64,000 bases of DNA, from NCBI GenBank assembly GCA_963811335.1, contig CAWERB010000030.1, forward strand, positions 197,026 through 261,025, given 5' to 3'. Shown one piece after another: positions 26,938 through 35,730 of the stretch (the stretch's first letter is position 1; every line of letters starts with the position of its first letter). Source of the DNA: Trebonia sp963811335. GTDB taxonomy: Bacteria > Actinomycetota > Actinomycetes > Streptosporangiales > Streptosporangiaceae. The position numbers and the translations under genes were made by a program. Below the pieces are notes generated by a model, which searched no databases, was not told the DNA's origin, and saw only the letters and a program-made list of their open reading frames with translations.

Positions 26938-28175
26938 CAGCAGGCTCCCGGCAGGCCGGCGGTGCCGTGCTCCCCGCCAGGCCCGCTGATGCGCGGCGGC
27001 GGCGCGTCGGCGGCGGTACCTCGACGCGGCGGCTCTCGGCGGAGGACCGCATCGCGAGCTCGGCGAGCTGAACGCCCCGGGCGCCGGCGGACAGGTCCCA
27101 GCGGGAAGGGCCGGCCGAGCGCGGCGTCCCGCAGGAACAGCTCCCACTGCGCCTTGAACCCGTTGTCGAACTCCATGTTGTCCGGCACGTCGGTCCACAT
27201 CGCCTGGTAGTCGAGCGGGTCGGGCAGGTCGGGGTTCCACACCGGCATCGGCGTGGACACCTTGTGCTGTATCGCGCAGTTGCGCAGGCCCGCCACCGCG
27301 CTGCCGTGCGTGCCGTCCACCTGCAGCTCGAGCAGCTCACGGCGGTTGACCCGGACCGCCCACGAGGAGTTCACCGAGCCGAGGGCGCCGCTGGCGAACT
27401 CGAGCACCGCGTAGGCGGCGTCGTCCGCGGTCACCTGGTACGGCTCGCCCGACTCGTCCCACCGCCTGGGCAGGTGGGTGGCGTGCCGCGCGTAGACCGC
27501 GCTGACCGGCCCGAACAGGTCCTCGAGCAGGTACTGCCAGTGCGGGAACATGTCGAGCACGATGCCGCCGCCGTCCGCCGCGCGGTAGTTCCACGACGGC
27601 CGCTGCGCCGGCATCCCGTCGCCCTCGAACACCCAGTAGCCGAACTCGACGCGGACCGAGAGCACCCGGCCGAAGAAGCCCTCGCGGAGCAGCCTGCGCA
27701 GCTTGATCACGCCGGGCAGGAACAGCTTGTCCTGGACGACGCCGTGCGTGACGCCGGCCGCCCGCGCCGCCTCGGCCAGCGCGTAGGCGGCGGCGGCCGT
27801 GGCGGCCACCGGCTTCTCCGTGTAGACGTGCTTGCCCGCCGCGATGGCGCGGGCCACCGCGTCCTCGCGGGCGCTGGTGACCTGGGTGTCGAAGTAGACG
27901 TCGATCTCCGGGTCGCCGAGCACCTCGTCCAGGCTGGTGGTCCACCGGGTAAGCCCGTGCCGCTCGGCGATGGCGCGCAGCCGCTCCTCGCTGCGCCCGA
28001 CGAGCACCGGCTCCGGGTAGAGCAGCGTGCCGCCCCGCGCTCCGGCGCCGTGCCGTCGCCGCAGCGGGATGCCGCCCTGCTCGCGGATCGCGAGCAGCGA
28101 CCTGACCAGGTGCTGCCGGTATCCCATCCGGCCGGTGACCCCGTTCAGTGCGACGTGAATGACCTTGCGCGCCAT
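26937..28175 (-). CDS. Gfo/Idh/MocA-family NAD(P)-dependent oxidoreductase
   Basis: First gene of a three-gene operon. The Rossmann N-terminus (HVALNGVTGRMGYRQH, a dihydrodipicolinate-reductase-like variant) is followed by the family's TEKPVA motif (residue about 120, contains the conserved Lys) and the substrate domain (DGGGIVLDMFPHWQYLLEDLFG). Two compensating indels near 27110 and 27020 garble the last 60 or so residues; the alternative frame reads WDLSAGARGVQLAELAMRSS, a normal family ending. The final frame stops in a TGATG overlap with the DUF993 gene. Such enzymes oxidise a sugar or inositol hydroxyl group. A LacI-type palindrome stands 30 bp upstream of the start. Confidence 0.82.
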   Translation of the reverse strand: MARKVIHVALNGVTGRMGYRQHLVRSLLAIREQGGIPLRRRHGAGARGGTLLYPEPVLVGRSEERLRAIAERHGLTRWTTSLDEVLGDPEIDVYFDTQVTSAREDAVARAIAAGKHVYTEKPVAATAAAAYALAEAARAAGVTHGVVQDKLFLPGVIKLRRLLREGFFGRVLSVRVEFGYWVFEGDGMPAQRPSWNYRAADGGGIVLDMFPHWQYLLEDLFGPVSAVYARHATHLPRRWDESGEPYQVTADDAAYAVLEFASGALGSVNSSWAVRVNRRELLELQVDGTHGSAVAGLRNCAIQHKVSTPMPVWNPDLPDPLDYQAMWTDVPDNMEFDNGFKAQWELFLRDAALGRPFPLGPVRRRPGRSARRARDAVLRREPPRRGTAADAPPPRISGPGGEHGTAGLPGAC

Positions 28176-28205
28176 GGACGAGCCTCCGCGTCCGGGGATA
28201 ATCTT

Positions 28206-28221
28206 GGGAAAGGGCTTTCCC
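28206..28221. promoter_or_regulatory. LacI-type operator between the oxidoreductase operon and the LacI gene
   Basis: GGGAAAG and CTTTCCC flank two central bases, a typical LacI/GalR half-site arrangement. It lies in the 92-bp divergent intergenic region, and a similar site is at 29437-29450. Confidence 0.7.
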
Positions 28222-28267
28222 GAGAATAGGCTTGGCAGTACGGGTGGTCAAGCGACGAGGAGGCCCG

Positions 28268-29373
28268 GTGACGGACGCGCGTCCCGACGGCCGCGGCACG
28301 GTGCGGCGGCAGGTTGCACACGCGGCGGCGCAGCAGCGCGTGACGCTGCAGGATGTCGCCGACCGGGCGGGGGTGTCGCTGACCACCGCGTCCCGGGTGG
28401 TGAACGACGGCGCGCGCCGGGTCGGCAAGCCGCTCGCCGAGCGGGTGCAACAAGGCGGTCGCCGAACTCGGCTATACGGCGAACCTCCAGGCCAGGGCCG
28501 TGGCCACCGGGCAGAGCACGATGATCGGGGTGGCGCTGCGCGACATCTCCGACCCGTACTTCTCCTCGATCGCCGCCGGGCTCATCGAGGTCGCCGACGC
28601 CGCCGAGCTGCTGGTGTGCATGACGAGCACGGCCGCGCACGAGGAGGCCGAGCGCGAGTACGTCGCGCTGATGCGCGCGCAGCGGGCGCGGGCGGTCGTG
28701 CTGGTGGGCAGCAGGTCGGACAACGACGCCGGCCAGGGACGCGCTGCGCGCCGAACTCGACGCGTTCACCCGGTCCGGCGGGCGGGCCGCCTGCGTCGGG
28801 CAGGACATGCTCGGCGTGGACACGGTGCTGCCGGAGAACAGGGCGGGCGCGGACGCGCTGGCCAGGGCGCTCGCCGCGCTCGGGCACCGCAGGTTCGCCG
28901 TGCTCGCCGGCCCGCGCCCGCTGCTGACCGCGCGGGACAGGACCGACGGGTTCCGCGACGGGCTGCGCGCCTGGTCGCTGCCGCTCGACGCGGCGCGGAT
29001 CGTGCACGGCGACCTGTCGCGGGACGGCGGGTACGCAGGCGATGAGCGAGATACTCGCCGCGGGCGAGCCGCTGCCCGGCTGCGTGTTCGCGGTCAGCGA
29101 CATCATGGCGGTCGGCGCGCTGGCGCGGCTGCGCGCCGCCGGGCTCGACGTGCCCGGCGACATCGCCCTCGCCGGGTTCGACGACATCCCGACGCTGCGC
29201 GACGTCTACCCGCCGCTCACCACCGTGCGGCTGCCGCTCAAGCAGCTCGGCGAGATGCGGCCGCGCGGCTGGTGCTCGGCGAGGACGCGCCGCCGCGGCC
29301 GCGCGTCGTCCCGGTGCCCGGCGAGGTCGTGCTGCGGGACAGCACCCTCCCGCACCCGCCGGCGCCCCGCTGA
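28268..29373 (+). pseudogene. LacI-family transcriptional regulator, four frameshifts
   Basis: The GTG start at 28268 has GAGGAGG 4 nt upstream. The LacI helix-turn-helix reads VTLQDVADRAGVSLTTASRV. Then the frame moves three times by an apparent insertion (near 28447, 28730 and 29037) and once by a deletion (near 29263). Segments in order: TMIGVALRDISDPYFSSIAAG, the effector-domain core CVGQDMLGVDTV and ALGHRRFAVLAG, FAVSDIMAVGALARLRAAGL with IALAGFDDIP, and LVLGEDAPPRPRVVPV to the stop. All LacI family landmarks are kept, so the breaks look like sequence errors. It probably controls both flanking operons. Confidence 0.75.
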
Positions 29374-29436
29374 CCTGGACCTGCGCTCCGGAGTCTTGCG
29401 CGTCCCGCCTCGCATTCGGTATTTTCACGGAAAACC

Positions 29437-29450
29437 GGAAAGCGCTTGCC
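29437..29450. promoter_or_regulatory. Second LacI-type operator, upstream of the APC permease
   Basis: GGAAAGCGCTTGCC is close to the classical GGAAAGCGCTTTCC LacI/CcpA-like palindrome and to the site at 28206-28221. It lies 49 bp before the permease ATG. Confidence 0.6.
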
Positions 29451-29498
29451 AAGACGACGAGCGTGCCGGGAGTGAGAGCACTGCCGGGAGTGACACTT

Positions 29499-30965
29499 AT
29501 GAGCGAAGCGGCGTCCGTTCCGTTCTCGGAAACCAAGGCACCTGAATCGGCGGAGCGGCTGCACCGCGGCGCGCTGCGCCTGGTCGACATCTCCGCCTCG
29601 ACGATGGCGAACATCGGCCCGGCCTACAGCTTCTACTTCGGGGCCGGCTTCCTGTTCCTCACCGCGGGAGTCGCCGCGCCGCTGACCATCATCGTGGCCG
29701 GCATCGCGATCGCGCTGCTCGGCAACACGCTGTCGCAGTTCTCCCGGGCGCATCCGTCCACCGGCGGGTTCATCTCCTACGTCGGCAAGACGTTCGGCGG
29801 CACGAGCGCGGTGACCACCGCGCTGCTGTGCGGCGCCGGGTACATCATCGCGATCTCCTCGGTGCTCGCCATCTGCGGCGGCTACATCTCGATCGTGCTG
29901 CAGTACTACTTCAACTGGAACGTGCCGTGGGTCGTCTTCTCGGTGATCTTCACCGCGGGCGCGATCGTACATGATGTTCCGCGGCGTGGCGGTGTCCACC
30001 AAGCTGGCCGGGCTGTTCTTCGGCTTCGAGATGCTGGTGCTGATCGTGGTGTCGGTCGCCGCGCTCATCAAGCACGGCGGCCACCTGTCCGCGGTGCCGT
30101 TCGAGCCCAGCCACATCACCAACGGCTTCAGCGGCCTCGCGGCCGGGTTCCCGCTCGCCGTCTACCTGTTCATCGGCTGGGAGAACTCCGCCGCGCTGGC
30201 CGAGGAGACCGGCAACCCGCGGCGTAACGTGCCGCGCGCGGTGTTCCTGTCGATCGCGCTGATGGTGACCGGCTACGTGCTGTACGCCTACGCCACCGCC
30301 ACCGACTTCAAGTACAGCGTCACCGCGCTGGGCGGCGCCGCCATCCCGTTCATCAACGTGTCGCACAACATCGCCGCGTGGCTGTCCCTCTTCGCCTGGA
30401 TCGCGGGCGTCACCTCGACGCTCGGCGTGCTGATCTCCGCGGTGAACTCCCAGGCCCGGCTGATCTTCAACGCCGGCCGTGAGGGGCTGCTGCCCCGCTG
30501 GCTCGGCAAGGTGCACCCGCGCGCGGCGCACGCCGGTCAACGCGATCTCGCGTTCGTCGCCATCGCGACGGTGATCATCGCGGTCTGGGCGCTGCTGCAC
30601 CTGATCGGCGGGCAAGCAGCGGCTCGATGAGCGCGCTGAACTACTTCGTCGAGTCGTCCACGATGGGCACCATCCTGGTGCTCGTGGTGTACTTCCTGTC
30701 CAACCTGGCGCTGCCGTTCTACTACCGCAAGTTCCGGCCGCAGGAGTTCCGCGTCGTCAAGCACGCGGTGCTGCCGGTGCTCGGCATGATCGCCATCGGC
30801 GTGCCGGTGTACTACCTGTGCAAGCCGGGGCAGCCGACCCCGTACGACTGGTTCCCGTACGCGGCGCTCGGCGTGGTCGTGGTGTCCGTCCTGTACGCCT
30901 TCTTCCTGAGCCGCCGCGACCCGGGCCTCGGCGACCGGGTCGGCTCGATCGTCGCCGACGAGTAG
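29499..30965 (+). pseudogene. APC-superfamily amino-acid/amine permease, frameshifted
   Basis: About 490 residues in all, with around 12 hydrophobic helices. The first frame (ATG 29499, GGGAG 8 nt upstream) runs to about 29969, where an extra A shifts it. The second frame carries YLFIGWENSAALAEETGNPRRNVPRA, the APC signature loop, and runs to about 30612. The third frame continues with MSALNYFVESSTMG and three more helices to the stop at 30965. A pair of compensating indels near 30535 is also likely. It lies between the LacI gene and a copper amine oxidase, so uptake of an amine or amino acid for that oxidase is plausible. Confidence 0.78.
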
Positions 30966-30998
30966 CGCACGGCCGGCAAGAAGGCGACGCACGCACCC

Positions 30999-31024
30999 GT
31001 TCCGTACCTCAGTTCCGTACCTCA
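30999..31024 (+). repeat. Perfect 13-bp tandem repeat before the amine-oxidase RBS
   Basis: GTTCCGTACCTCA occurs twice head to tail (30999-31011, 31012-31024), directly upstream of the GGGGAG ribosome binding site. Confidence 0.8.
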
Positions 31025-31042
31025 GCGAAGGGGAGACAGCCG

Positions 31043-33040
31043 ATGACCGCGGACCCGCACCCGCTGGAGGCGGCCACCGCCGGCGAGTACCTCGCCGGAC
31101 GGGAGATCATGGCGGCCGCCGGGCTGCTCGCGGACCCGGTCCGGTTCGCCTACTACGGGCTCGAGGAGCCGCCCAAGGACGAGGTGCTCGCTGGTGCCGC
31201 CCGGCCCGGTGGTGGTCAACAAGGCGCGCCGGCCGGCGGCTGCGCGCGTTCCTGCTCAACCTCAAGACCGGCGAGTCCCTCGACGTCGTGGTGTCGCTCA
31301 CCGGGCGCAGCGTGGTCAGCGCCCGGGTGGTCGACACCGCGGCCGAGGGGCAGCTGCCGATCGTCGACTCCGAGTACCACCTGGTCGAGGAGGTCGTCGC
31401 CGCCGATCCCGGGTGGCAGGCGGCGATGGCCAGGCGCGGCCTCACCGACATGAGCAAGATCAGGATCGCCCCGATCACCGCGGGCAACTACCGCTCGCCC
31501 GCCGCGGACGACGAGCGGCGGATGGTGCGCGCGCTCGCCTTCCTCCAGGCCGGGGAGCACGACCTGGCCTGGGCGCATCCCGTCGACGGGGTCACCGCGC
31601 ACGTGGACCTGACCGAGAAGAAGGTCCTCGGCGTCTACGACGAGTTCCAGCTGCCCGTGCCCGCGGAGTCGGGTGACTACGACGACCCGCAGGTGCGCGG
31701 GCCGGAGCGCGCCGGGCTGCGGCCGATCGAGATCACCCAGCCGGAGGGGCCGAGCTTCACCCTGGACGGCAACCTGCTGCAGTGGCAGGGCTGGTCGCTG
31801 CGGGTGGGCTTCGACCTGCGCGAAGGGCTGACCCTGCACCAGATCTCGCTGAACGAGCGGCCGGTGATCTACCGCGCGTCCATCCCCGAGATGGTGGTGC
31901 CGTACGGCGACCCGCGGTTCCGCTACTGGCAGGCGTACTTCGACACCGGCGAGTACCTGGTCGGCAAGTGGGTCAACTCCCTCGAGCTCGGCTGCGACTG
32001 CCTCGGCGAGATCGCCTACCTGGACGCCGTGGTGACCGGCGAGACCGGCGAGCCGCGGACGGTGCGCAACGCTATCTGCGTCCACGAGGAGGACGCCGGC
32101 ATCCTGTGGAAGCACACCGACATCTTCAACGGCTCGGCGCAGTCGCGCCGGCAGCGGCGGCTCGTGGTCTCGTTCTTCACCACCGTCGGCAACTACGACT
32201 ACGGCTTCTACTGGTACTTCTACCTGGACGGCACCATCGAGTGCGAGGTCAAGATGACCGGGGTGGTGTTCACCGCGGGTCATCCGGGCGGCGACCACCC
32301 GTACTCCACCGAGGTGGCGCCTGGCCTCGGCGCCCCGGTGCACCAGCACCTGTTCTGCGCGCGGCTGGACATGTCCGTGGACGGGCTCTCGAATTCGGTC
32401 GAGGAGGTCGACGTCACCGGGCTGCCGGCCGGACCGGACAACCCGTACGGCAACGCGATCGCGCAGCGGGTGACGCGGCTTTCCACCTCGGCGCAGGCGG
32501 CGCGGCCCGGCGACGCCGCGCGGGGGCGGGTGTGGCGGGTGGTCAGCGGTGAGCGGGCCAACCGGTACGGCAAGCCGACCGCGTACACGCTGTGCCCGCA
32601 GCCGAACCCTTCCCTGCTCGCCAGTCCGGACTCGCCGCTGGCGGCGCGGGCGGCCTTCGCCACCCGGGCCCTGTGGGTGACCCGGTACCACCCGGCGCAG
32701 CGGTACCCGGCGGGCGACTTCGTGAACCAGAGCCCGGGGGGCGCCGGGCTGCCCGCGTACGCCGCGGCGGACCTGGACATCGACGGGCAGGACATCGTGC
32801 TGTGGCACACGTTCGGGCCGACGCACGTGGTCCGGCTCGAGGACTGGCCGGTGATGCCGGTCGTGCAGGACCGGTTTCATGCTGCGGCCGACCGGCTTCT
32901 TCGACCGCAACCCCACGCTTGACGTGCCGCGCGCCGCCGGGTCACTGCCACGCGGGCTGAAGTCAGGCTCAGCGCACAGCGCTTCAGCGCTTCAGCGCTT
33001 CTTGCTGTTATCAAACTTAGGCGCTCCCGCCGAGAGGTAG
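31043..33040 (+). pseudogene. Copper-containing primary amine oxidase, frameshifted near both ends
   Basis: Copper amine oxidase of about 650 residues, which would convert a primary amine to aldehyde, ammonia and hydrogen peroxide. The catalytic base lies in YFDTGEYLVG, the topaquinone precursor Tyr in TVGNYDYGF, copper ligands in HQHLFCARLD and the downstream His of RYHPAQRYPAG. GGGGAG stands 7 nt before the ATG. The frame breaks twice around 31190-31235 (LVPPGPVVVNKARR lies in a third frame) and once near 32876, where an extra T hides the family ending FMLRPTGFFDRNPTLDVP. The corrected frame then reads into the dispersed repeat and stops in its hairpin at 33038-33040. The central frame is intact from 31240 to 32870. 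Confidence 0.82.
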
Positions 33041-33070
33041 ACATCGCATAGGTGTCTAACTCTCGGCGCT
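32978..33070. repeat. Dispersed repeat with triple AGCGCTTC, 18-bp box and hairpin, between convergent genes
   Basis: Three tandem AGCGCTTC units (32978-33001) lead into the 18-bp box (32995-33012). The hairpin has arms 33028-33045 and 33051-33068: 18 pairs with one mismatch and one wobble, and loop GCATA. The stops of both convergent genes lie in this element, which probably terminates both. Confidence 0.85.
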
Positions 33071-33568
33071 AACGGATTGGGCCTGAGTCTCGGTGGGCCG
33101 AGCGGGAAGCGGGCCGTCGTGGTGGTGCCGGCCGGGCCGGGGGCGATGTCGACGCGGTCGGCGAGCTGGCCGACCAGCCACAGGCCGTGCCCGTGCTGCA
33201 CGGGCCACGGGGCGGCGCCGTCGCCGGGGAGGGCGGGCCGGGTCGGCGAGGCGGGCTGGTCCGGCTGGTCCGCGGTACCGTCCCGGCCGCCGTCGCTGAC
33301 CTGGCAGTACAGGAACCCGTCGGCGGCCCACAGCCGGAGCCTGCCGTGCCCCGCGCCGTGCACCACGGAGTTGGCGGCCAGTTCGTGCGCGACCGCGGTC
33401 ACGTCGTAGACCGCGGACCTGGCGAGCCCCGCCGCGGCGGCGTGCGCGGCGACGGCCGCGCGCAGCGCGTACAGCGAGTCCTTGTCGAACGCCTGGTCAA
33501 GGGCGTCGATGCCGGCGGACGGCGTCGCCGCCTGCCGTGCCCTGCCGGCGCCCTTCCCTAGCGGTCAC
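32992..33568 (-). CDS. ATP-binding anti-sigma-type regulator (HATPase), N-terminus probably frameshifted
   Basis: GHKL ATPase of the RsbW-like serine-kinase group. The N box is VAHELAANSVVHG, the G1 box VSDGGRDG, the G2 box GHGLWLVGQLADRVD. From the only clean start (GTG 33402) the product lacks the first helices, yet coding-like sequence (SLYALRAAVAAHAAAAGLARSAV) continues upstream in frame to about 33550. A GTG at 33568, overlapping the stop of the upstream gene, is one base out of frame, so a single indel between 33480 and 33540 is likely. The last 35 or so codons run through the dispersed repeat. It is expected to act with the STAS proteins encoded upstream. Confidence 0.65.
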
Positions 33569-34433
33569 CGGCGGTCACCACACGTATGCCGGGGAGGCTG
33601 CCCAGGCCGATCCTGGCGAATCCCTTGGCGATCTCGGGCGGGCAGCGCAGCGTCACCATCCGGGACTGGGACGCCGCCGTGCGGGCGGCGTCCGCGATCA
33701 GCAGCGTGCAGTGCGCGTCGATGAAGTCGAGCGCGGACATGTTGACCGTGATGTCGCCGCCGAGCCTGACCGCTTCGGCGAGCGCGAGCCCGAGCGGCTC
33801 CGTCGCCTGGAAGTCCAGCTCCCCGGCGATCCTGATGCCGGGCGGCGCGTACTGGCGGCAGATCCGCAGCAGCGCGTCCGCGTGGTAGGTGGCCGCCGCG
33901 ACCGCGCGGGTGTGGAACCCGCCCACCGACGCGAGCGTCACCGGGTCGAACCGCTCCCGGTCGTACTGGCAGAGCACCGCCGCCGTGTTGCCGTCAAGCG
34001 CCGCCGCGATCCCCTCCTCGAACTCGGGCAGCTCCTCGATCCCGGCCACCGGGCGCAGCGCCCAGCTCATGTCGAGCGCCACCCGCAGCCCGGGGAACCC
34101 CTGCCGCTTGCAGGACTCAAGCTCGCCCGCCAGCCAGCCGACCGCCGCGCTCGCGCGGAACGCCTGCCCGGTCAGCAGCCGGCCCTCCCAGCCCGCCGCG
34201 GTCATCTGCCCCTCGGCCATGGCCGGCTCCACCGGCACGCCGCGGCGGCCCAGCTCCCCGGCCGCCAGCCCGGGGCCGACGTCGCTGAGCCACACCACCT
34301 TCAGCCCCGCCGACAGCCCGTCGCGGACGAACGCCGCGGTCAGGTCGAACAGTTCCTCGGACTCACCGAAGGTCAGGCACGCGTGGTCCTCGGCGCCAAG
34401 CTCCGTCACCTGCACGCCAGCGTTCGCCGTCAC
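33558..34433 (-). CDS. MEDS-domain sensor fused to a STAS (anti-anti-sigma) domain
   Basis: A 291-residue protein. The N-terminal two thirds form a MEDS/DcmR-type sensory domain (DHACLTFGESEELFDLTAAFVRDGL, then GRLLTGQAFRA and VLCQYDRERFDP). The C-terminal STAS domain (from about residue 195) includes ITVNMSALDFIDAHCTLLIADAA. The usual phosphorylatable Ser in the STAS loop appears here as Asp-Ala (FIDAH), so regulation by phosphorylation at that point is doubtful. It overlaps or abuts the HATPase gene downstream and is followed upstream by a second STAS gene. Together these suggest a partner-switching module sensing a small molecule. Confidence 0.8.
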   Translation of the reverse strand: MTANAGVQVTELGAEDHACLTFGESEELFDLTAAFVRDGLSAGLKVVWLSDVGPGLAAGELGRRGVPVEPAMAEGQMTAAGWEGRLLTGQAFRASAAVGWLAGELESCKRQGFPGLRVALDMSWALRPVAGIEELPEFEEGIAAALDGNTAAVLCQYDRERFDPVTLASVGGFHTRAVAAATYHADALLRICRQYAPPGIRIAGELDFQATEPLGLALAEAVRLGGDITVNMSALDFIDAHCTLLIADAARTAASQSRMVTLRCPPEIAKGFARIGLGSLPGIRVVTAGDR

Positions 34434-34592
34434 CCTGCCTCCAGCCCGCTCAGCTACTAGCCCGTAAGAATGACCGTACCCGGGGAGCGCCCCGACTCGG
34501 CCGATTTAGCGGTATGCAGCCGACTTTGCTACCCGTGCCGCGCGCGGGTATGCCGGCCGTTCCCGGCTTCGGCCGCCCGCCCCGGCGCGCGC

Positions 34593-34964
34593 TCACCCGG
34601 CCGGGCCTGGGACGCGCATGGCCTCGGCCATGCTCGGGTACACCGTCACCAGCGTGCCGGCCCCGGTCAGCTCGAGCACGCGCCGCACCGGCCCGGAGGG
34701 GCAGACAAGCGCGGCGGCGGCGCCCGCCGCCTGCCGGCGCCGCACCGCGCGCAGCACCACGTGCAGCGCCCACGAGTCCATGAACGACACCGCGGACAGG
34801 TCGACGAGCAGCAGCGCCGGGTCCTTGGCCGCCTCCGCGGCAAGGACGTCCTCGACCGTTCGCCCGGTCACGTCGGCGTCACCGGACAGCCGCACGACCG
34901 TGCACTCGCCGACCGCCCACGGGTGATGCTCCACCGACACCGACAACTCCGTCACAGCAGCCAT
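34593..34964 (-). CDS. STAS-domain anti-sigma factor antagonist
   Basis: About 123 residues from the ATG at 34964 (a TTG at 34994 is a weaker start). The single STAS domain has strands VVRLSGDADVTGRT and LLLVDLSAVSFMDSWALHVVL. The Ser in FMDSW is at the conserved phosphorylation site, so unlike its neighbour this protein can be switched by a HATPase kinase. A TACCGC box close to the ATG suggests a leaderless or very short 5' leader. It probably binds and sequesters the anti-sigma HATPase when unphosphorylated. Confidence 0.8.
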   Translation of the reverse strand: MAAVTELSVSVEHHPWAVGECTVVRLSGDADVTGRTVEDVLAAEAAKDPALLLVDLSAVSFMDSWALHVVLRAVRRRQAAGAAAALVCPSGPVRRVLELTGAGTLVTVYPSMAEAMRVPGPAG

Positions 34965-35044
34965 TATGGCGGTAGCGAACGGCCGGCGGGACAATGATCA
35001 CGGCCGAGTGCACGGCCGGCGCCCGGGATGTCGCTATCCAGCGC

Positions 35045-35641
35045 CTACATGCACGAGCCTGCCGCCCTTGGGTCGTCCGCCGGACCCTCGGCCAGCCGGT
35101 TGAGCATCGCCCGCAGCACCCGCTGCTCGTCCGCGCTGAGCTGGGCGAGCACACCCGCCTCCGCCTGGTCCCTGGCCGCGACCAGCTGCCGCTGCACGCG
35201 CGCGCCCGCCTCGGTCAGCCCGGGGATCCTGGCCCGCCGGTCGCGGCTGTCGTGATCGCGGGTGACCAGGCCGGCGGTCTCGAGCCGGTCGAGCAGCGAG
35301 GTCATCGTGGTCTTGTCGAGCCCGAGCGACTGGGCAAGGGCGAGCTGCGTCTGCCGCGGGCCCGCGGCGATGGCGGAGAGCACGATCCAGTCCCGCGCGC
35401 CGCTCAGGCCGTGCTCCCTGGCCGCCTCGTCGAGCGCGCCGCGCATGCGCTGGGCGCACCGGTGCAGCAGCCAGGTCAGGTCGCTGTTCGCGCCCGCCAC
35501 GGCGCCGCACGGCCCGGCAGACAGGTCGTCCGCGGCGAGGCAGGCCCGGGCGGCATGCGCGTCCGGCGCGGCATGCGCGTCCGGCGCGGAGGCCTGGCCG
35601 CCCGTGATGCCCGTCCGCGCCGTCGCTCCCACGGGCACCAT
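35045..35641 (-). CDS. MarR-family transcriptional regulator divergent from an azoreductase
   Basis: A 198-residue protein. The first 45 residues are low-complexity and carry an 18-bp in-frame tandem repeat (PDAHAA twice). The MarR fold follows: dimer helices (NSDLTWLLHRCAQRMRG), helix-turn-helix TQLALAQSLGLDKTTMTSLLDRLE and wing (HDSRDRRARIPGLT). It is divergent from the azoreductase gene with a 90-bp gap; the imperfect palindrome TTCGGAT-8-ATCGGAA there is a candidate operator. Such pairs usually respond to quinones or azo/phenolic compounds. The ligand is inferred. Confidence 0.82.
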   Translation of the reverse strand: MVPVGATARTGITGGQASAPDAHAAPDAHAARACLAADDLSAGPCGAVAGANSDLTWLLHRCAQRMRGALDEAAREHGLSGARDWIVLSAIAAGPRQTQLALAQSLGLDKTTMTSLLDRLETAGLVTRDHDSRDRRARIPGLTEAGARVQRQLVAARDQAEAGVLAQLSADEQRVLRAMLNRLAEGPADDPRAAGSCM

Positions 35642-35667
35642 GGTACCCGCGTTTGCAAATCTTCTCG

Positions 35668-35689
35668 GTTCGGATAATCTGACATCGGA
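35668..35689. promoter_or_regulatory. Imperfect palindrome between the MarR and azoreductase genes
   Basis: TTCGGAT and ATCGGAA flank 8 nt, with one mismatch in seven pairs. Its place in the divergent intergenic region fits an operator for the MarR protein. Confidence 0.4.
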
Positions 35690-35730
35690 ACAACTTAGCC
35701 GAGCATCCCCGACCCGGGAGGAACACGACC

